From: Lentisphaeria bacterium
GTDB lineage: Bacteria > Verrucomicrobiota > Lentisphaeria > Victivallales > Victivallaceae
Assembly: GCA_022009855.1 (NCBI GenBank)
Contig: CP091727.1
Location: 1,116,001-1,180,000, forward strand
Reading direction: 5' to 3'
DNA length: 64,000 bases
The notes beneath the pieces are model-generated. The model saw nothing but the letters and a program-made list of their open reading frames with translations, made no database searches and was not told the origin of the DNA. Each line of letters starts with the position of its first letter. Within the stretch, counting starts at the first letter, position 1. Below are positions 10,552 through 24,111 of this stretch, piece after piece. The position numbers and the translations under genes were made by a program.

Positions 10552-11331
10552 TCATGAATTCATCGGCAGAATTTCACCATCTTCCGGCAGCTCCTCCTGA
10601 ATTCGCCGGCTGATCTCGTAGAGGCCGGCCAGCACATTTTCACGATGCTCGCCGTCGAACCGGTAGGCCGGCACATAACAGCCGAGCGCGGCGATGAACT
10701 GCCCGCTCCGGTCGAATACCGGAAACGCCACCGAAGTCAGCGTGGGATGCCAGTCCCGGATCAGCATCGGCTTGTTGGCAAGAAGCTCCAGTTCCCGGAA
10801 AAACTCCTCCCGGGTCCGCACCGCGGGCCAGAGCTCCTTCCCGGGCAGTCCGGAAACGGCGAGGAATTTCTCCTGCTCCTGCCGCGTGCAGTGCCCCAGC
10901 AACAGCAGCCCGGTCGCCGTATAGTAGACATCTTCGATCACGGTGGGGTTGTAGTTGACCTGCAGTTTGTGGTGGAGCCCCGGCTTCGCCTCGCAGATGA
11001 CGTAACGCTTGGTCCCCTTCAGCACGGCGAGGACGATGCCCTCCCGGTTCTCCTGCACGAACTGCCGCATCAGGGAATCCGCCACCCGAACCAGTTCCGG
11101 CCGGTAGGCGAAGTTGTGGCACAGCCCGTTCACCGCCGGACCGAGCCGGTACCCGCGGCGCATGCCGAGCCGTTCGAGATAACCGAGTTCGACCATGCTG
11201 TTGACGATGTGAAAGCAGGTGGGCGGCTGGACGTCGATCAGTGCGGCCATCTCGCTGATCGACCAGATCCGCTGCGGATCTTCCGCCACCTTCGCCAGGA
11301 TCGTGAAGCAGCGTTCGATCACCTGAATCAT
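10552..11331 (-). CDS. IclR-family transcriptional regulator
   Basis: 259 residues, intact. The N-terminal winged helix (WSISEMAALIDVQPPTCFHI) is followed by the IclR effector domain, with YRLGPAVNGL at the linker and AFPVFDRSGQFIAALGCYVP near the C-terminus. IclR proteins usually bind small carboxylates or sugar acids; the ligand here is unknown. GGAGG stands five bases before the ATG at 11331. It is downstream of metX-metW on the same strand but has its own strong promoter, so it need not regulate them. Confidence 0.9.
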   Translation of the reverse strand: MIQVIERCFTILAKVAEDPQRIWSISEMAALIDVQPPTCFHIVNSMVELGYLERLGMRRGYRLGPAVNGLCHNFAYRPELVRVADSLMRQFVQENREGIVLAVLKGTKRYVICEAKPGLHHKLQVNYNPTVIEDVYYTATGLLLLGHCTRQEQEKFLAVSGLPGKELWPAVRTREEFFRELELLANKPMLIRDWHPTLTSVAFPVFDRSGQFIAALGCYVPAYRFDGEHRENVLAGLYEISRRIQEELPEDGEILPMNS

Positions 11332-11370
11332 GGTTCCTCCCGATTGAATGTTTCCCAGACCGACCTCATA

Positions 11371-11399
11371 ACAATACCGCGGAAAACGGCTTTTGTCAA
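11371..11399 (-). promoter_or_regulatory. Sigma-70 promoter for the IclR gene
   Basis: Consensus TTGACA (11394-11399), 17-base spacer, TATTGT (11371-11376) on the minus strand, within the short gap after metW. Confidence 0.65.
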
Positions 11400-11409
11400 G
11401 TGGCGCGGA

Positions 11410-12027
11410 TCACTTCCGCTCCAGCACGAACACGCAGCCGACCGCAAAGAGGTTGGGCATCGACGTGGTCAGCAGCGGGAAGGACAACCCCACCGGAATC
11501 TCCTGGTAGATATGGATGTTCAGGTGGTTGCAGAGCTTCTGAAAGTCGCGGATCGTGCCGAGATGGATGTTCGGCGTATTGTACCACTGGTAGGGAATCT
11601 GGGTCGTGCGCGGCATCGATCCGGCGAAAAGCAGCTGGAGGCGGCAGTGGAAATGGCCGAAATTGATGAAGCTCACCGCCGCGCGCCGCCCGACCCGGAC
11701 GATCCGCCGCAGAAGCCGGTCCGGACGCCGCACCTGCTGAAGCGTCTGCGACAGAATCACCAGATCGAACGAATTCTCTTCGGCGAAATCCAGCCCGTCG
11801 TTGAGGTCGCCCTGTATCACCGGCACGCCGTTGGCGATGCACTGGGCGATCAGTTTGTGTTCGATCTCCATGCCGAGGATGTCCGCTCCGCGCGTCTCCC
11901 GGAGCGTTTTGAGAAAGCTGCCGTCCCCGCACCCGAGGTCGAGCACCCGGTGGCCCGGCTGAACCAGGTCGGCGATGATCTTGAGGTCGTGCCGCAGCTT
12001 CCGATCGGGGTAGAGTGATTCAACCAT
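11410..12027 (-). CDS. metW: Methionine biosynthesis protein MetW
   Basis: 205 residues with the SAM-methyltransferase-like fold of MetW: VLDLGCGDGSFLKTL (motif I), VIQGDLNDGLDF and LVILSQTLQQVRRP, ending GCVFVLERK. MetW is needed alongside MetX for homoserine acetylation in many bacteria. The start codon overlaps the last 8 bases of metX and the ribosome site GGAGG lies inside metX, so the pair is translationally coupled. The gene appears intact. Confidence 0.92.
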   Translation of the reverse strand: MVESLYPDRKLRHDLKIIADLVQPGHRVLDLGCGDGSFLKTLRETRGADILGMEIEHKLIAQCIANGVPVIQGDLNDGLDFAEENSFDLVILSQTLQQVRRPDRLLRRIVRVGRRAAVSFINFGHFHCRLQLLFAGSMPRTTQIPYQWYNTPNIHLGTIRDFQKLCNHLNIHIYQEIPVGLSFPLLTTSMPNLFAVGCVFVLERK

Positions 12028-13145
12028 GAAGTGCCTCCAGACGGTTGCGCAGAAAATCCCGGATCATCGGCCCGAGCACATCGACCTCCAGCAGAAACGC
12101 ATCGTGCCCGTAGGCGGATTTGATTTCGCAGAAGGAGACGTTCAGCCGGTTTTTGAGCAGGGCATTGACGATTTTGCGCGACTCCGCGGTCGGGAAGAGC
12201 CAGTCGCTGGAGAAGGAGACCACCAGAAACGCAGCTTTCGCCGAGGCAAATGCCCGCGCGAGGTCCCCTCCCGCCCGGGCGGCCAGATCGAAGTAATCCA
12301 TCGCCCGGGTGATGTAAAAGTAGCTGTTGGCGTCAAACCGTTCGACGAAACGGCGCCCCTGATGCTCGAGATAACTCTCCACTGCGAAGTCGCGGTGAAA
12401 ATCGAAGCTGTAGGAGTCGGTATCCTGCAGATCGCGGCCGAACTTCAGACTCATCGATTCGTCGGAGAGATAGGTGATGTGCGCGAGCATCCGGGCTGCG
12501 GCAAGTCCGCGGTCCGGCACATGGTCGGCCGAATAGTTGCCGTTGTTCCAGTTCGGATCGTATTTGATCGCCTCGCGGCCGACCCAGTCAAACGCGATGC
12601 TCTGCGGCGACAGCTGGCTGGTGGTGGCGATCGGCACGGCGCTGTCCAGCCGGTCCGGATAGTTGATCGCCCACTCCATCGCCTGCATGCCGCCCATGGA
12701 GCCGCCGACAACGGAGAGCAGTTTCTCTATGCCGAGGTAATCGATCAGGTAGCGCTGGGCGCGGACCATGTCGCGGATGGTGATCACCGGAAAATCCAGA
12801 TTGTAAGGGATTGCCCGTGTCGGGATTGACCGAACGCGGTCCGGTCGACCCCGCGCAGCTGCCGAGCACATTGCTGCAGATGACGAAGTAACGGTTCGTA
12901 TCAATCGCCCTGCCCGGCCCGACCATCTCATCCCACCAGCCGGGTTTGGGGTCTTCCGGCGCGTGCCGCCCGCAGACATGGGCGTCGCCGGAGAGCGCAT
13001 GGGTGATGAGAATGGCGTTGGAACGGTCCGGCGCCAGGGTACCAACCGTTTCATAACGGATGTTGACCCCTTTGAGCGTCCTTCCGCAATCGAGCGCCAA
13101 CGGCTCGGGAAGTTGAAAATTCTGCGGTTTGACGATGAACTCCAA
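12020..13145 (-). CDS. metX: Homoserine O-acetyltransferase (MetX)
   Basis: Transfers the acetyl group from acetyl-CoA to homoserine, the first committed step of methionine synthesis; cytoplasmic alpha/beta hydrolase. Recognisable segments are [52 protein letters not shown] (nucleophile Ser in GGSMGG) and [11 protein letters not shown] (catalytic His; DWLFP carries the Asp region). One frame change near 12810 splits it. The best start is a TTG at 13145 giving [14 protein letters not shown], preceded at a distance by GGGAG; no in-frame ATG lies upstream, so a TTG start or another local error is possible. Its partner metW follows with an overlap. Confidence 0.9.
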
Positions 13146-13202
13146 AGCTGCTTCACTCCCGGATTTACAAGAACGAAAATGATATAATATACCGTATCGC
13201 CG

Positions 13203-15118
13203 TTATTTTTCAACCGGAGAGGTCCGGTTTTCGGGCAATTCCCCGGCCTCGCTCCGGTCGGCTTTTCCCGCGGGAAGAGGATAGAGCCGCATGATCCACT
13301 CGCCGCCGAGCGGACGGCCGTTCCAACTGGAACGGCGGTAATTCCGCTGGGAATCGCAGATCAACCGCTGCTCTCCGGAGACCGCGAGAAGCTCGATCCT
13401 CACCATCCCGCCGGGACAGGAGACCGGGATACGCACTTTGGAGAATCCGGGCTTCTCCAGACGAAACAGCTGGTCCTGCCCGTTGATCTTGACGGCGAGT
13501 TTTCCCGGGGAGACGGTGAGGAGCGTCCACTCCAGTTCCGCACGGGCGGAGAAGAGCGGAAACCGTTTTTCCAACACCATCCCCGGTTCGAGCGGCAACT
13601 CCTGCCACCCGCCGAAGGTCAGCGGTCCGTAATCGAACCACGCGCTCTTCCCGCCGCCGAGATCGATTCGGGTGCCGGCGGGCCGGACAAACCGCATCAC
13701 CGCCGCTTCGCACTGCTGCCGGTAGAACTCATACCCGGAGGTGGTCAGCCAGAAGGCGGCCACCAGAGCGCCGCCGCCGAGAAGCAGCGTATGTTTCCCG
13801 CGCCTCCGGAGCCATCCTCCAACGGCGGATCATCCAGGCGGCAAAGGCCCCGCCCGCCACCGCCGCCAGCGGCACCATCGGCGCCCGGAAGCGCGAAAGG
13901 ATGTAAAAGAGCGCCGTCGCCCCCCAGTACGCAACGATGAAATAGAGCAACAGCCATTCCGGCAGAGCACTTCGAAACCGCAGCCGCGGCAGCACCGCCA
14001 CCAGAATTCCGGCGAGGGCGAGGGCGAGCAGCAGTCCGCTGCGGCCGAACACCAGCAGCTGAAGAATCCAGCTCTCCTCCCCTTCGCCGTAGAGCGAAAC
14101 ATTGTTCGGAATCTCCCGGTAGTCCCAGAAGAGCAGCAGCTTGCGGAACTGCAACTCGAAAAAGGCCGCCGGCTCCCGGCACATCCAGTCGAACATCTGT
14201 CCGGCCACCGACTGTCCGGAACGGGAGAGCTCCATCATTCGGTGCCACGCCTCCGGATACTCCATCGGTCCGGCGGGGAGTCCGGGTTCCCGACCACCGG
14301 GCGGCGCCTCCGGCGAATTGCCCAGCCCGAGCACGGCGTCGGCGGCGGTGCTCGGTCCGGAAAGCCGCCCCGTCACCCGGGTGTTGTGGACGGCGAACGG
14401 CAACTGCACTGCGATCAGCAGTCCGACGAACAGCCCCAGTCCGGCGGCGATGCGACGCCAGGTCAGGGCGCACCGGCGTCCGGCCAGCCCCCAGCAGCAG
14501 TATGCCGGGAATCAGAATCCAGATGTTGCCGCGGGTGAGGATCGCGATGCCGGCCATCACCCCCGCCCCCCCAGAACCGGAGACGTTTCCACTCCATCGC
14601 CCGGAGCACGAGGTAGAAAAGCAGCGCGAGGTTGAACGATTGCAGCGTCTCATTCTGATGGAACGGGGTATAGAGCAGAAGGGGCGTGGAAATCGCGGTG
14701 AGAACCGCCGCGGCATATCCGGCCCTTCGCCCGAAGATCCGGGCGGCGGCGAGTCCGGCGAACCAGCAGCAACCGCCCCCAGCAGGGACTGCACCGCGAT
14801 CACGAACCAGACCGAAGCGCCGGAAACAAGGTAGAGCACCGGCAGAAACACCGCGTAATAGAACGGCTGATAGTAGAACTCCCCGGAATAGCGGAACGCC
14901 GCCATATCGCGGGCCAGCTGCATATAGGTGGCCAGGTCGCTGAGCTTCGACGGCGAGAATACACTGTTGTTTCCGCCGTTGATCGCGGCGAGTTCCGCCG
15001 AAACACCGAGCCGCAGCAGCAGCGCCGCAACGGCGATCCAGAGGAGATTCCGTAAAAAACGCCGCCCCCGGAGTCGGGCAGCGGCGTTTCCGGAACGCGG
15101 TGTTCCAGGGCGGCGCAT
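13203..15118 (-). CDS. Membrane glycosyltransferase, GT39/ArnT-like (frame-broken)
   Basis: Multi-pass membrane protein resembling dolichyl-phosphate-mannose-protein mannosyltransferase-like (PMT) transferases, which use polyprenyl-linked sugars on the periplasmic side. The N-terminus has NLLWIAVAALLLRLGV and a periplasmic loop with YYQPFYYAVFLPVLYLVSGA. Later helices include LTRGNIWILIPGILLLGAG and LLLFWDYREIPNNVSLY, and a long polar C-terminal domain ends at 13203. At least four frame changes (near 14760, 14560, 14470 and 13810) must be repaired to read it through; restored length is about 638 residues. The start ATG overlaps the frr stop (TGATG), so translation is coupled. Acceptor substrate unknown. 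Confidence 0.75.
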
Positions 15119-15684
15119 CAGACGGTCATCAGCTCCTTCTCCTTGGCCGCCAGAAGCTTGTCGAGCGTGGCAATGTAGCGGTCAGTCAGTTTCTGGATAT
15201 CGTCGAGCATCTTCTTGAGCTCATCTTCCGTATAGATGCCGTCTTTTTGCGCCTTCTTGGCCGCTTCGTTGCCCTCGCGGCGGATGTTGCGCAGTGCCAC
15301 TTTCGCCTCTTCGCACTCCGCCTTCGCCTGCTTGGCCAGCACCTGACGGCGCTCCTGGCTCAGCTCAGGGATCGGCAGTTTGAGGGTGCGGCCGTCGCTC
15401 ATCGGCGTGATGCCGATGTTGGAGGCGAGCAGAGCCTTTTCAATTGCCGAAACCGCGGTGGTGTCCCACGGCTGAATCACCAGCAGCCGCGGTTCCGGCG
15501 CGGTGATGCCGGCAATCTCCTTAAGCCGGGTCGGAGTACCGTAATACTCCACCGTCACATGCTCCACCAATGCAGGAGAAGCCTTGCCGGTACGAATGGC
15601 GGAAAAGCTGCCGCTGAGCGCCTCCTCGGTTTTCATCATGTGCTCTTCCAGGCTGTCGAGCAGATTGTTCGGATCCAGTTGCAT
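15118..15684 (-). CDS. frr: Ribosome recycling factor
   Basis: 188 residues, intact, normal length. It splits post-termination ribosomes together with EF-G. Typical RRF segments: FSAIRTGKASPALVEHVTVEYYG, LLVIQPWDTTAVSAIEKALL, ASNIGITPMSDG, LRNIRREGNEAAKKAQKDG, and the C-terminal helix ending LLAAKEKELMTV. GGAGG precedes the ATG. The usual pyrH neighbour is absent; instead a membrane glycosyltransferase overlaps its stop codon. Confidence 0.96.
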   Translation of the reverse strand: MQLDPNNLLDSLEEHMMKTEEALSGSFSAIRTGKASPALVEHVTVEYYGTPTRLKEIAGITAPEPRLLVIQPWDTTAVSAIEKALLASNIGITPMSDGRTLKLPIPELSQERRQVLAKQAKAECEEAKVALRNIRREGNEAAKKAQKDGIYTEDELKKMLDDIQKLTDRYIATLDKLLAAKEKELMTV

Positions 15685-15794
15685 TGTCCTATCCTCCAGT
15701 CAATCGCATTTCGTTTACCGTAAACCAAATATCCGGTAACATAACAACCGGAGACGGAAATTGCAAATCAAAACCCCGGATTTCCTGTTTTTTT

Positions 15795-16391
15795 TCACTT
15801 TTTACCGCCCCCGTTTCCCGTGGAAAACCGCACCACCATGTACACCTCCGCCTGTCCATCTCCCGGATTGCCGATCTCATGCTCGACATCACTCTCGAAG
15901 AGAATGAAGTCCCCCACCCGAAGCTCCGCCTCGTTCTCGCCAGCCTTCACCCGGATGGAGCCGGAGAGCACCGTCAGAAACTCCTCCGTCCCCGGCGAGT
16001 GGGCCAGCGACCGGTGCACACATCCCGGCGTCAGTTTCAGCCGGTAGAGCTCCAGATCCTCCGCCATGTTCACCGGCGAAAGCACCTCGAACACCGCCCC
16101 CGATTCCGCTGCAATCGACGTGATGTTCTCACGCCGGTTGACCTCGAAGCGTTTCGACCGTTTCCCCTCGCCCCGCAGCAGCGTTTCGAAGTCGATGTTC
16201 AGCGCGTGGGCGATCTTCCACATCGTCGCAATCGTCGGATTCACCTTGTCCGCCTCGATCTGCGACAGCATCGCTTTCGACACCCCGCTCGCCGCCGCCA
16301 GCGCGTCCAGCGACAACTGCTGCCGCCGCCGCTCCCGATGCAGGTTGCTCCCCAATGCCGGAGGCTCCGGAATCTTTCTTCCCGTATTCAT
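15795..16391 (-). CDS. XRE-family regulator with C-terminal cupin
   Basis: Predicted DNA-binding regulator. A helix-turn-helix (RRRQQLSLDALAAASGVSKAMLSQIE) sits near the N-terminus. A cupin sensor follows (CVHRSLAHSPGTEEFLTVLSG, then ELRVGDFILFESDVEHEIGN). This architecture is common in regulators of amino-acid or polyamine metabolism, which would fit the divergent marC exporter-like gene (inference). The start is uncertain: MNTGRKIPEPP at 16391 lacks a ribosome site, and a longer reading from 16487 would overlap the marC promoter. Length is about 198 residues from the chosen start. Confidence 0.82.
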   Translation of the reverse strand: MNTGRKIPEPPALGSNLHRERRRQQLSLDALAAASGVSKAMLSQIEADKVNPTIATMWKIAHALNIDFETLLRGEGKRSKRFEVNRRENITSIAAESGAVFEVLSPVNMAEDLELYRLKLTPGCVHRSLAHSPGTEEFLTVLSGSIRVKAGENEAELRVGDFILFESDVEHEIGNPGDGQAEVYMVVRFSTGNGGGKK

Positions 16392-16429
16392 TATATCATA
16401 CTTTTTATAAAATATATTGAATTTTCCGC

Positions 16430-16457
16430 TTGTATTTTCCATTACTGACTGTATAAT
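16430..16457 (+). promoter_or_regulatory. Sigma-70 promoter for marC
   Basis: TTGTAT (16430-16435) and a perfect TATAAT (16452-16457) with a 16-base spacer, about 50 bases before the marC ATG, in an AT-rich divergent intergenic region. Confidence 0.6.
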
Positions 16458-16513
16458 ATAACGAACTTCATTTAAAATATCAAACAAAACAGGGAAAAAA
16501 GGGAGAAAAACAG

Positions 16514-17116
16514 ATGACGGCCACGCTATTTACCTCCATACAGATCCTGGTGCTGTTGAATCCGTTTGCAGTGCTTTCCACCTTTCTGGCGATGACTCCG
16601 CGCTGGACGGAGCGGGAACGGCGGCGGCTCGTGCTCCGGGCGACGATAACCGTCATCATCGCCGGCGTCACGCTCTTTTTCGGCGGGAGTGTGATCTTTT
16701 CGCTCTTCGGCATCAACATCGATGTGTTCCGGATCGGCGGCGGAGTCATTCTCATGGTGTGCGCGATTTCGCTGATCTGGGGAAGAGCGGGCGCCGCGGA
16801 TGACAACGGTGACGACCCCGGCCACGACATCGCAGTCGTCCCCATCGCCATTCCGATGGCGGTCGGGCCGGGCACCGCGGCCGGACTGATCGTGATCGGG
16901 CTGGAGAATCATGGTCTCTGGATGACCGTTTCGAACCTTTCCGCCCTGGCGTTTGCCACCGCCCTGCTTGCCGGGCTCCTGCTGCTCGGCACCCGCGCGG
17001 AACGGCTGCTGAAGCGGCGGGGTATCGCCATCATCACCCGCCTGACGGGGCTGTTTCTCTCGGCGATTGCGGCGGGGATGATCCTCGACGGAGTGAAGAA
17101 CTTCTTCCATCTGTGA
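16514..17116 (+). CDS. MarC/SnatA-family membrane protein
   Basis: 200 residues with six predicted membrane segments, for example ILVLLNPFAVLSTFLAM at the start and IPMAVGPGTAAGLIVIG in the second half; these match the repeated NP-F and GPG motifs of the MarC (UPF0056) family. Some members export small neutral amino acids; despite the name, a role in antibiotic resistance is not supported. AGGGAG lies about 8 bases upstream of the ATG. It is divergent from an XRE-cupin gene that may control it. Intact. Confidence 0.88.
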   Translation: MTATLFTSIQILVLLNPFAVLSTFLAMTPRWTERERRRLVLRATITVIIAGVTLFFGGSVIFSLFGINIDVFRIGGGVILMVCAISLIWGRAGAADDNGDDPGHDIAVVPIAIPMAVGPGTAAGLIVIGLENHGLWMTVSNLSALAFATALLAGLLLLGTRAERLLKRRGIAIITRLTGLFLSAIAAGMILDGVKNFFHL

Positions 17117-17170
17117 GCTCAGTTTCGGCACTGCTTTCCCGTCCGCCAGGATTCTCCGGCTTCGAAGCAT

Positions 17171-17206
17171 AAAAAAACCTCCAGTTGTGTGCGAAGCAAC
17201 TGGAGG
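17171..17206 (-). terminator. Terminator of the rRNA operon
   Basis: Perfect 10-bp stem CCTCCAGTTG / CAACTGGAGG with a 9-base loop (17178-17206), followed on the minus strand by seven T residues (17171-17177). It lies just beyond the 5S 3' end. Confidence 0.9.
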
Positions 17207-17216
17207 TAAAAAATTT

Positions 17217-17328
17217 CCGGCACCGTGCTACTCTCCCATAGTCAAATGTACAGTACCATCGCCGCTGGAGTCCTTAACTACCGTGTTCGGGAAGGGAACG
17301 TGTGTTTCTACTCCGCTATGAGCACCGG
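17217..17328 (-). rRNA. rrf: 5S ribosomal RNA
   Basis: About 112 bases. The minus strand begins CCGGTGCTCATAGCGGAG and contains the loop CCGAACACGG; the 3' end pairs with the 5' end (CCGGTG / CACCGG-like). It is the last RNA of the operon, upstream of a strong terminator. Ends are approximate by a few bases. Confidence 0.9.
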
Positions 17329-17388
17329 AAAAAAATACAAAGAAAGAAAATGTTGAAGCAAGTCTGAAGAAGACTCAGTTGAGACTAG

Positions 17389-17429
17389 CTTTTTTCTTAT
17401 GGCTTTGTAATGAAGCGATAAGAAAAAAG
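17389..17429 (-). repeat. Long hairpin in the 23S-5S spacer
   Basis: CTTTTTTCTTAT (17389-17400) is the exact inverse complement of 17418-17429, and an inner GCTT/AAGC pair extends it, enclosing a 7-base loop. It lies directly after the 23S 3' end and may take part in processing. Confidence 0.7.
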
Positions 17430-17431
17430 GT

Positions 17432-20365
<2,934 letters not shown>

Positions 20366-20547
20366 ACCAAGAAACAATTGTCTACTTGTCTCTCAACATA
20401 AGTTGTCGATCACATCTTTTCAGATGCAACCTTTTTTCTTGCAGATTTCCTTCAAGACATTTTCTTTAATTGTCAATCAACCCGCGGATCTCTCTCCGCA
20501 GCACCAATCTCTCGATCGGTAAATCTTTTCATAAAGTTTCAATATGG

Positions 20548-20621
20548 TGGGCGTACTTGGATTTGAACCAAGGACCTCGTCCTTATCAGGGACGCGCTCT
20601 AACCAACTGAGCTATACGCCC
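20548..20621 (-). tRNA. tRNA-Ile (GAU)
   Basis: Cloverleaf on the minus strand: acceptor GGGCGTA, D-arm GCTCAGTTGGTTAGAGC, anticodon loop CTGATAA with GAU, T-arm GGTTCAAATCC. It lies in the 16S-23S spacer, after tRNA-Ala in transcription order. Confidence 0.97.
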
Positions 20622-20707
20622 TTATTCCCTTTAAAGTCCCACCCTTCGGCCAAGGGCCTCGGGTCTTTGCTTCGCAAAAGCTTCGGGTACTTTTCGGGGA
20701 CCCCGCT

Positions 20708-21022
20708 CTCCGGCATTCCGTGCGGCTTCGCCGTACTCGTGCCTGCGAGATTGGATGATGTCTGTCAAAAACCGACTCATACCTGACTGCCCGGCCCGTT
20801 ACGCTTGATCTTTCGATCAAGGTGCGACAACGGAGCACCGCGACACATCGGAGCGGCACGTTTTTGCCTCCGGCATTCCGCAGGCTTCGCCGTACTCATG
20901 CCTGCGAGATTGGATGATGTTTGCCAGAATCGGCTCGTACCCAATTGCCCGGCCCGTTACGCTTGATCTTTCGATCAAGGTGCGACAACGGAGCACCGCG
21001 ACACATCGGAGCGGCACGTTTG
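20708..21022 (-). repeat. Direct repeat of about 158 bp in the rRNA spacer
   Basis: Two near-identical tandem copies, 20708-20863 and 20868-21022, lie between tRNA-Ile and tRNA-Ala. Each holds the hairpin CTTGATC-TTTC-GATCAAG and ends in a shared stretch of over 60 bases. The rest of the spacer (20622-20707, 21023-21117) carries no gene. Confidence 0.85.
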
Positions 21023-21117
21023 CCGCCGGCCGAACGTCGGCCTCGGAATGTCTCGCCGCGCTCGTTGGCGCGGCTCAATCAGAGCTCGGTGTCACTCACT
21101 TCGGTATCCACTAAAAG

Positions 21118-21191
21118 TGGAGCCGAAGGGGCTCGAACCCTCGACATCCTGCTTGCAAAGCAGGTGCTCTAGCCAACTGAGCTACGGCCCC
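21118..21191 (-). tRNA. tRNA-Ala (UGC)
   Basis: Minus strand: acceptor GGGGCCG, D-arm GCTCAGTTGGCTAGAGC, anticodon stem-loop CCTGCTTTGCAAGCAGG with UGC, T-arm GGGTTCGAGCCC. It is the first tRNA after 16S. Confidence 0.97.
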
Positions 21192-21262
21192 TTGAAACTT
21201 ATTAAATTTTTCATCAACCGCGGAGAGTTGCTCCGCAACCCGTTTTTACGGGGGATTGAACT

Positions 21263-21278
21263 TTGAATAGTGCGATGT
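21263..21278 (-). other. 3' strand of the pre-16S processing stem
   Basis: These 16 bases are the exact inverse complement of 22976-22991 upstream of 16S, so the precursor RNA can pair across the whole 16S gene, as in RNase III processing stems. Confidence 0.7.
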
Positions 21279-21379
21279 TTCCTTTGATGCCGTTACCGGC
21301 ACCCACATCCGGCGGCTTAGACGCCGGAGTTTAGCCATAACCAGCGGATTTACATCCCTTGCGGGAAGACCGAGGTTTG

Positions 21380-22895
<1,516 letters not shown>

Positions 22896-22975
22896 TAAAT
22901 TCTTATCAGAGTGTCTGATTTAGCTTATTGTGATTTCTGTAGTAAACTACCTAATCTCAATGTAATTTTCAGGTT

Positions 22976-22991
22976 ACATCGCACTATTCAA
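22976..22991 (-). other. 5' strand of the pre-16S processing stem
   Basis: Pairs perfectly over 16 bases with 21263-21278 downstream of 16S. Confidence 0.7.
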
Positions 22992-23025
22992 TTTTCAATC
23001 AGCCCGCCGAAAAAAACGGTTCTTT

Positions 23026-23054
23026 AATATAGCACGCTTCAAAATCGAATGCAA
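23026..23054 (-). promoter_or_regulatory. rRNA operon promoter P2
   Basis: TTGCAT (23049-23054), 17-base spacer, TATATT (23026-23031) on the minus strand, about 130 bases upstream of the 16S 5' end. Confidence 0.7.
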
Positions 23055-23144
23055 GCTCTATTTTGAACTTTTTCGAAGTTCTGACAGAACCTCAAACTCT
23101 CGTTTTCATCAGCCCGCGTCTCTTTTGAGGCGCAACAGGATCAT

Positions 23145-23172
23145 AATATAGCAGCCTTTCACAAGACGTCAA
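23145..23172 (-). promoter_or_regulatory. rRNA operon promoter P1
   Basis: TTGACG (23167-23172), 16-base spacer, TATATT (23145-23150) on the minus strand. With P2 it forms the tandem promoter arrangement usual for rRNA operons. Confidence 0.75.
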
Positions 23173-23249
23173 GCTCAAATCAACGTTTTTTCAAGTTTTT
23201 CGCGTTTTTTCTGCAAAAGGAGAGGCCCCCTCATGATCGGCGAGGGCGG

Positions 23250-23974
23250 TTAACGCAGATAAGCGTCGCGCATGATGGCACAGCGGAAGAGCGCGTCGCC
23301 CGCATCCCATACCGTCCGCCGCAGGGCGGCCACGTGGCCGTCGAAGTAGACAAGATTCGCCGACTGGGCATGGCGCCAGGCGAACGCGCCGTTCCCGTAG
23401 GCGGGGACCCACGCCTCCATGCCGTTGACGAAATAGGCGGAACTCGGATCGTAGTTGCCGAACGCTCCTCCGACTCCATCGCCCCAGTAGGCCTTGCGGG
23501 CCGGCGTTTTGAGGCGGGAGAGCTTGTAGGCCGGACAGGCGCTCCAGTCATCCTGCACCCAGCGGTTCACGTAACTGCGGTAGCCATCCGAGGTGTCCTC
23601 CCAGCTGGTGACGCTCCCGCTGATGTTGAGCCGCGCATCGGAGAGCGGGCAGAGGATGCTGGTCCGGATGTAGCCTCCTTCCGCGGCCTGCCCGAGACGG
23701 CTCCGGAAATCGCGGTTGTACTGCCAGTCCAGATAGTCCTGATTGGTGTTCGGCATCCAGTAGCTGTTATGATCGTCGGCATAGGAAAAGCCCGCGACGA
23801 TCAGGTTCTTCAGATTGGAAGCGCAGCGGGCGTTGCCCGCCTTGTCCCGTCCCCGCGAGAGAGCCGGAAGCAGAATTCCCGCCAGAATCGCGATGATCGC
23901 CACCACGATGAGAAGTTCGATCAGGGAGAAATTTCTTTTTTCCCCTTTCTGCGGCAGTTTCCCGGCGTCGTCAT
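23250..23974 (-). CDS. Type II secretion-type pseudopilin (H-x9-DG family)
   Basis: N-terminal FSLIELLIVVAIIAILAGIL gives the prepilin cleavage/methylation motif and helix. The C-terminal motif is HAQSANLVYFDGHVAAL. The in-frame reading lacks a proper start; a one-base repair in the G4A6 run near 23945 joins it to the ATG at 23974 (MTTPGNCRRKG), which has AGAGGA five bases upstream. The gene follows the giant GH2 gene by about 137 bases on the same strand, the reverse of the pilin-then-hydrolase order seen elsewhere in this window. Function is inferred only from family. Confidence 0.85.
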
Positions 23975-24111
23975 TCCGGTTCCTCTCTGAATGTAGATTC
24001 TTCGACTTCCTGCAATCCCCATTTTCTGGTTTCTCCTGTTTTAAATCCGGTTTCCCGGAGCGGTTTCGGCGTGTTGCGGCACCCGCTCCCGGTTCTCTCC
24101 TGTTTGCTGTT

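Noticed and set aside
17171..17206. Terminator for marC on the plus strand
   Set aside because: The hairpin is followed by TAAAAAA on the plus strand; the T-run is on the minus strand, so it serves the rRNA operon.
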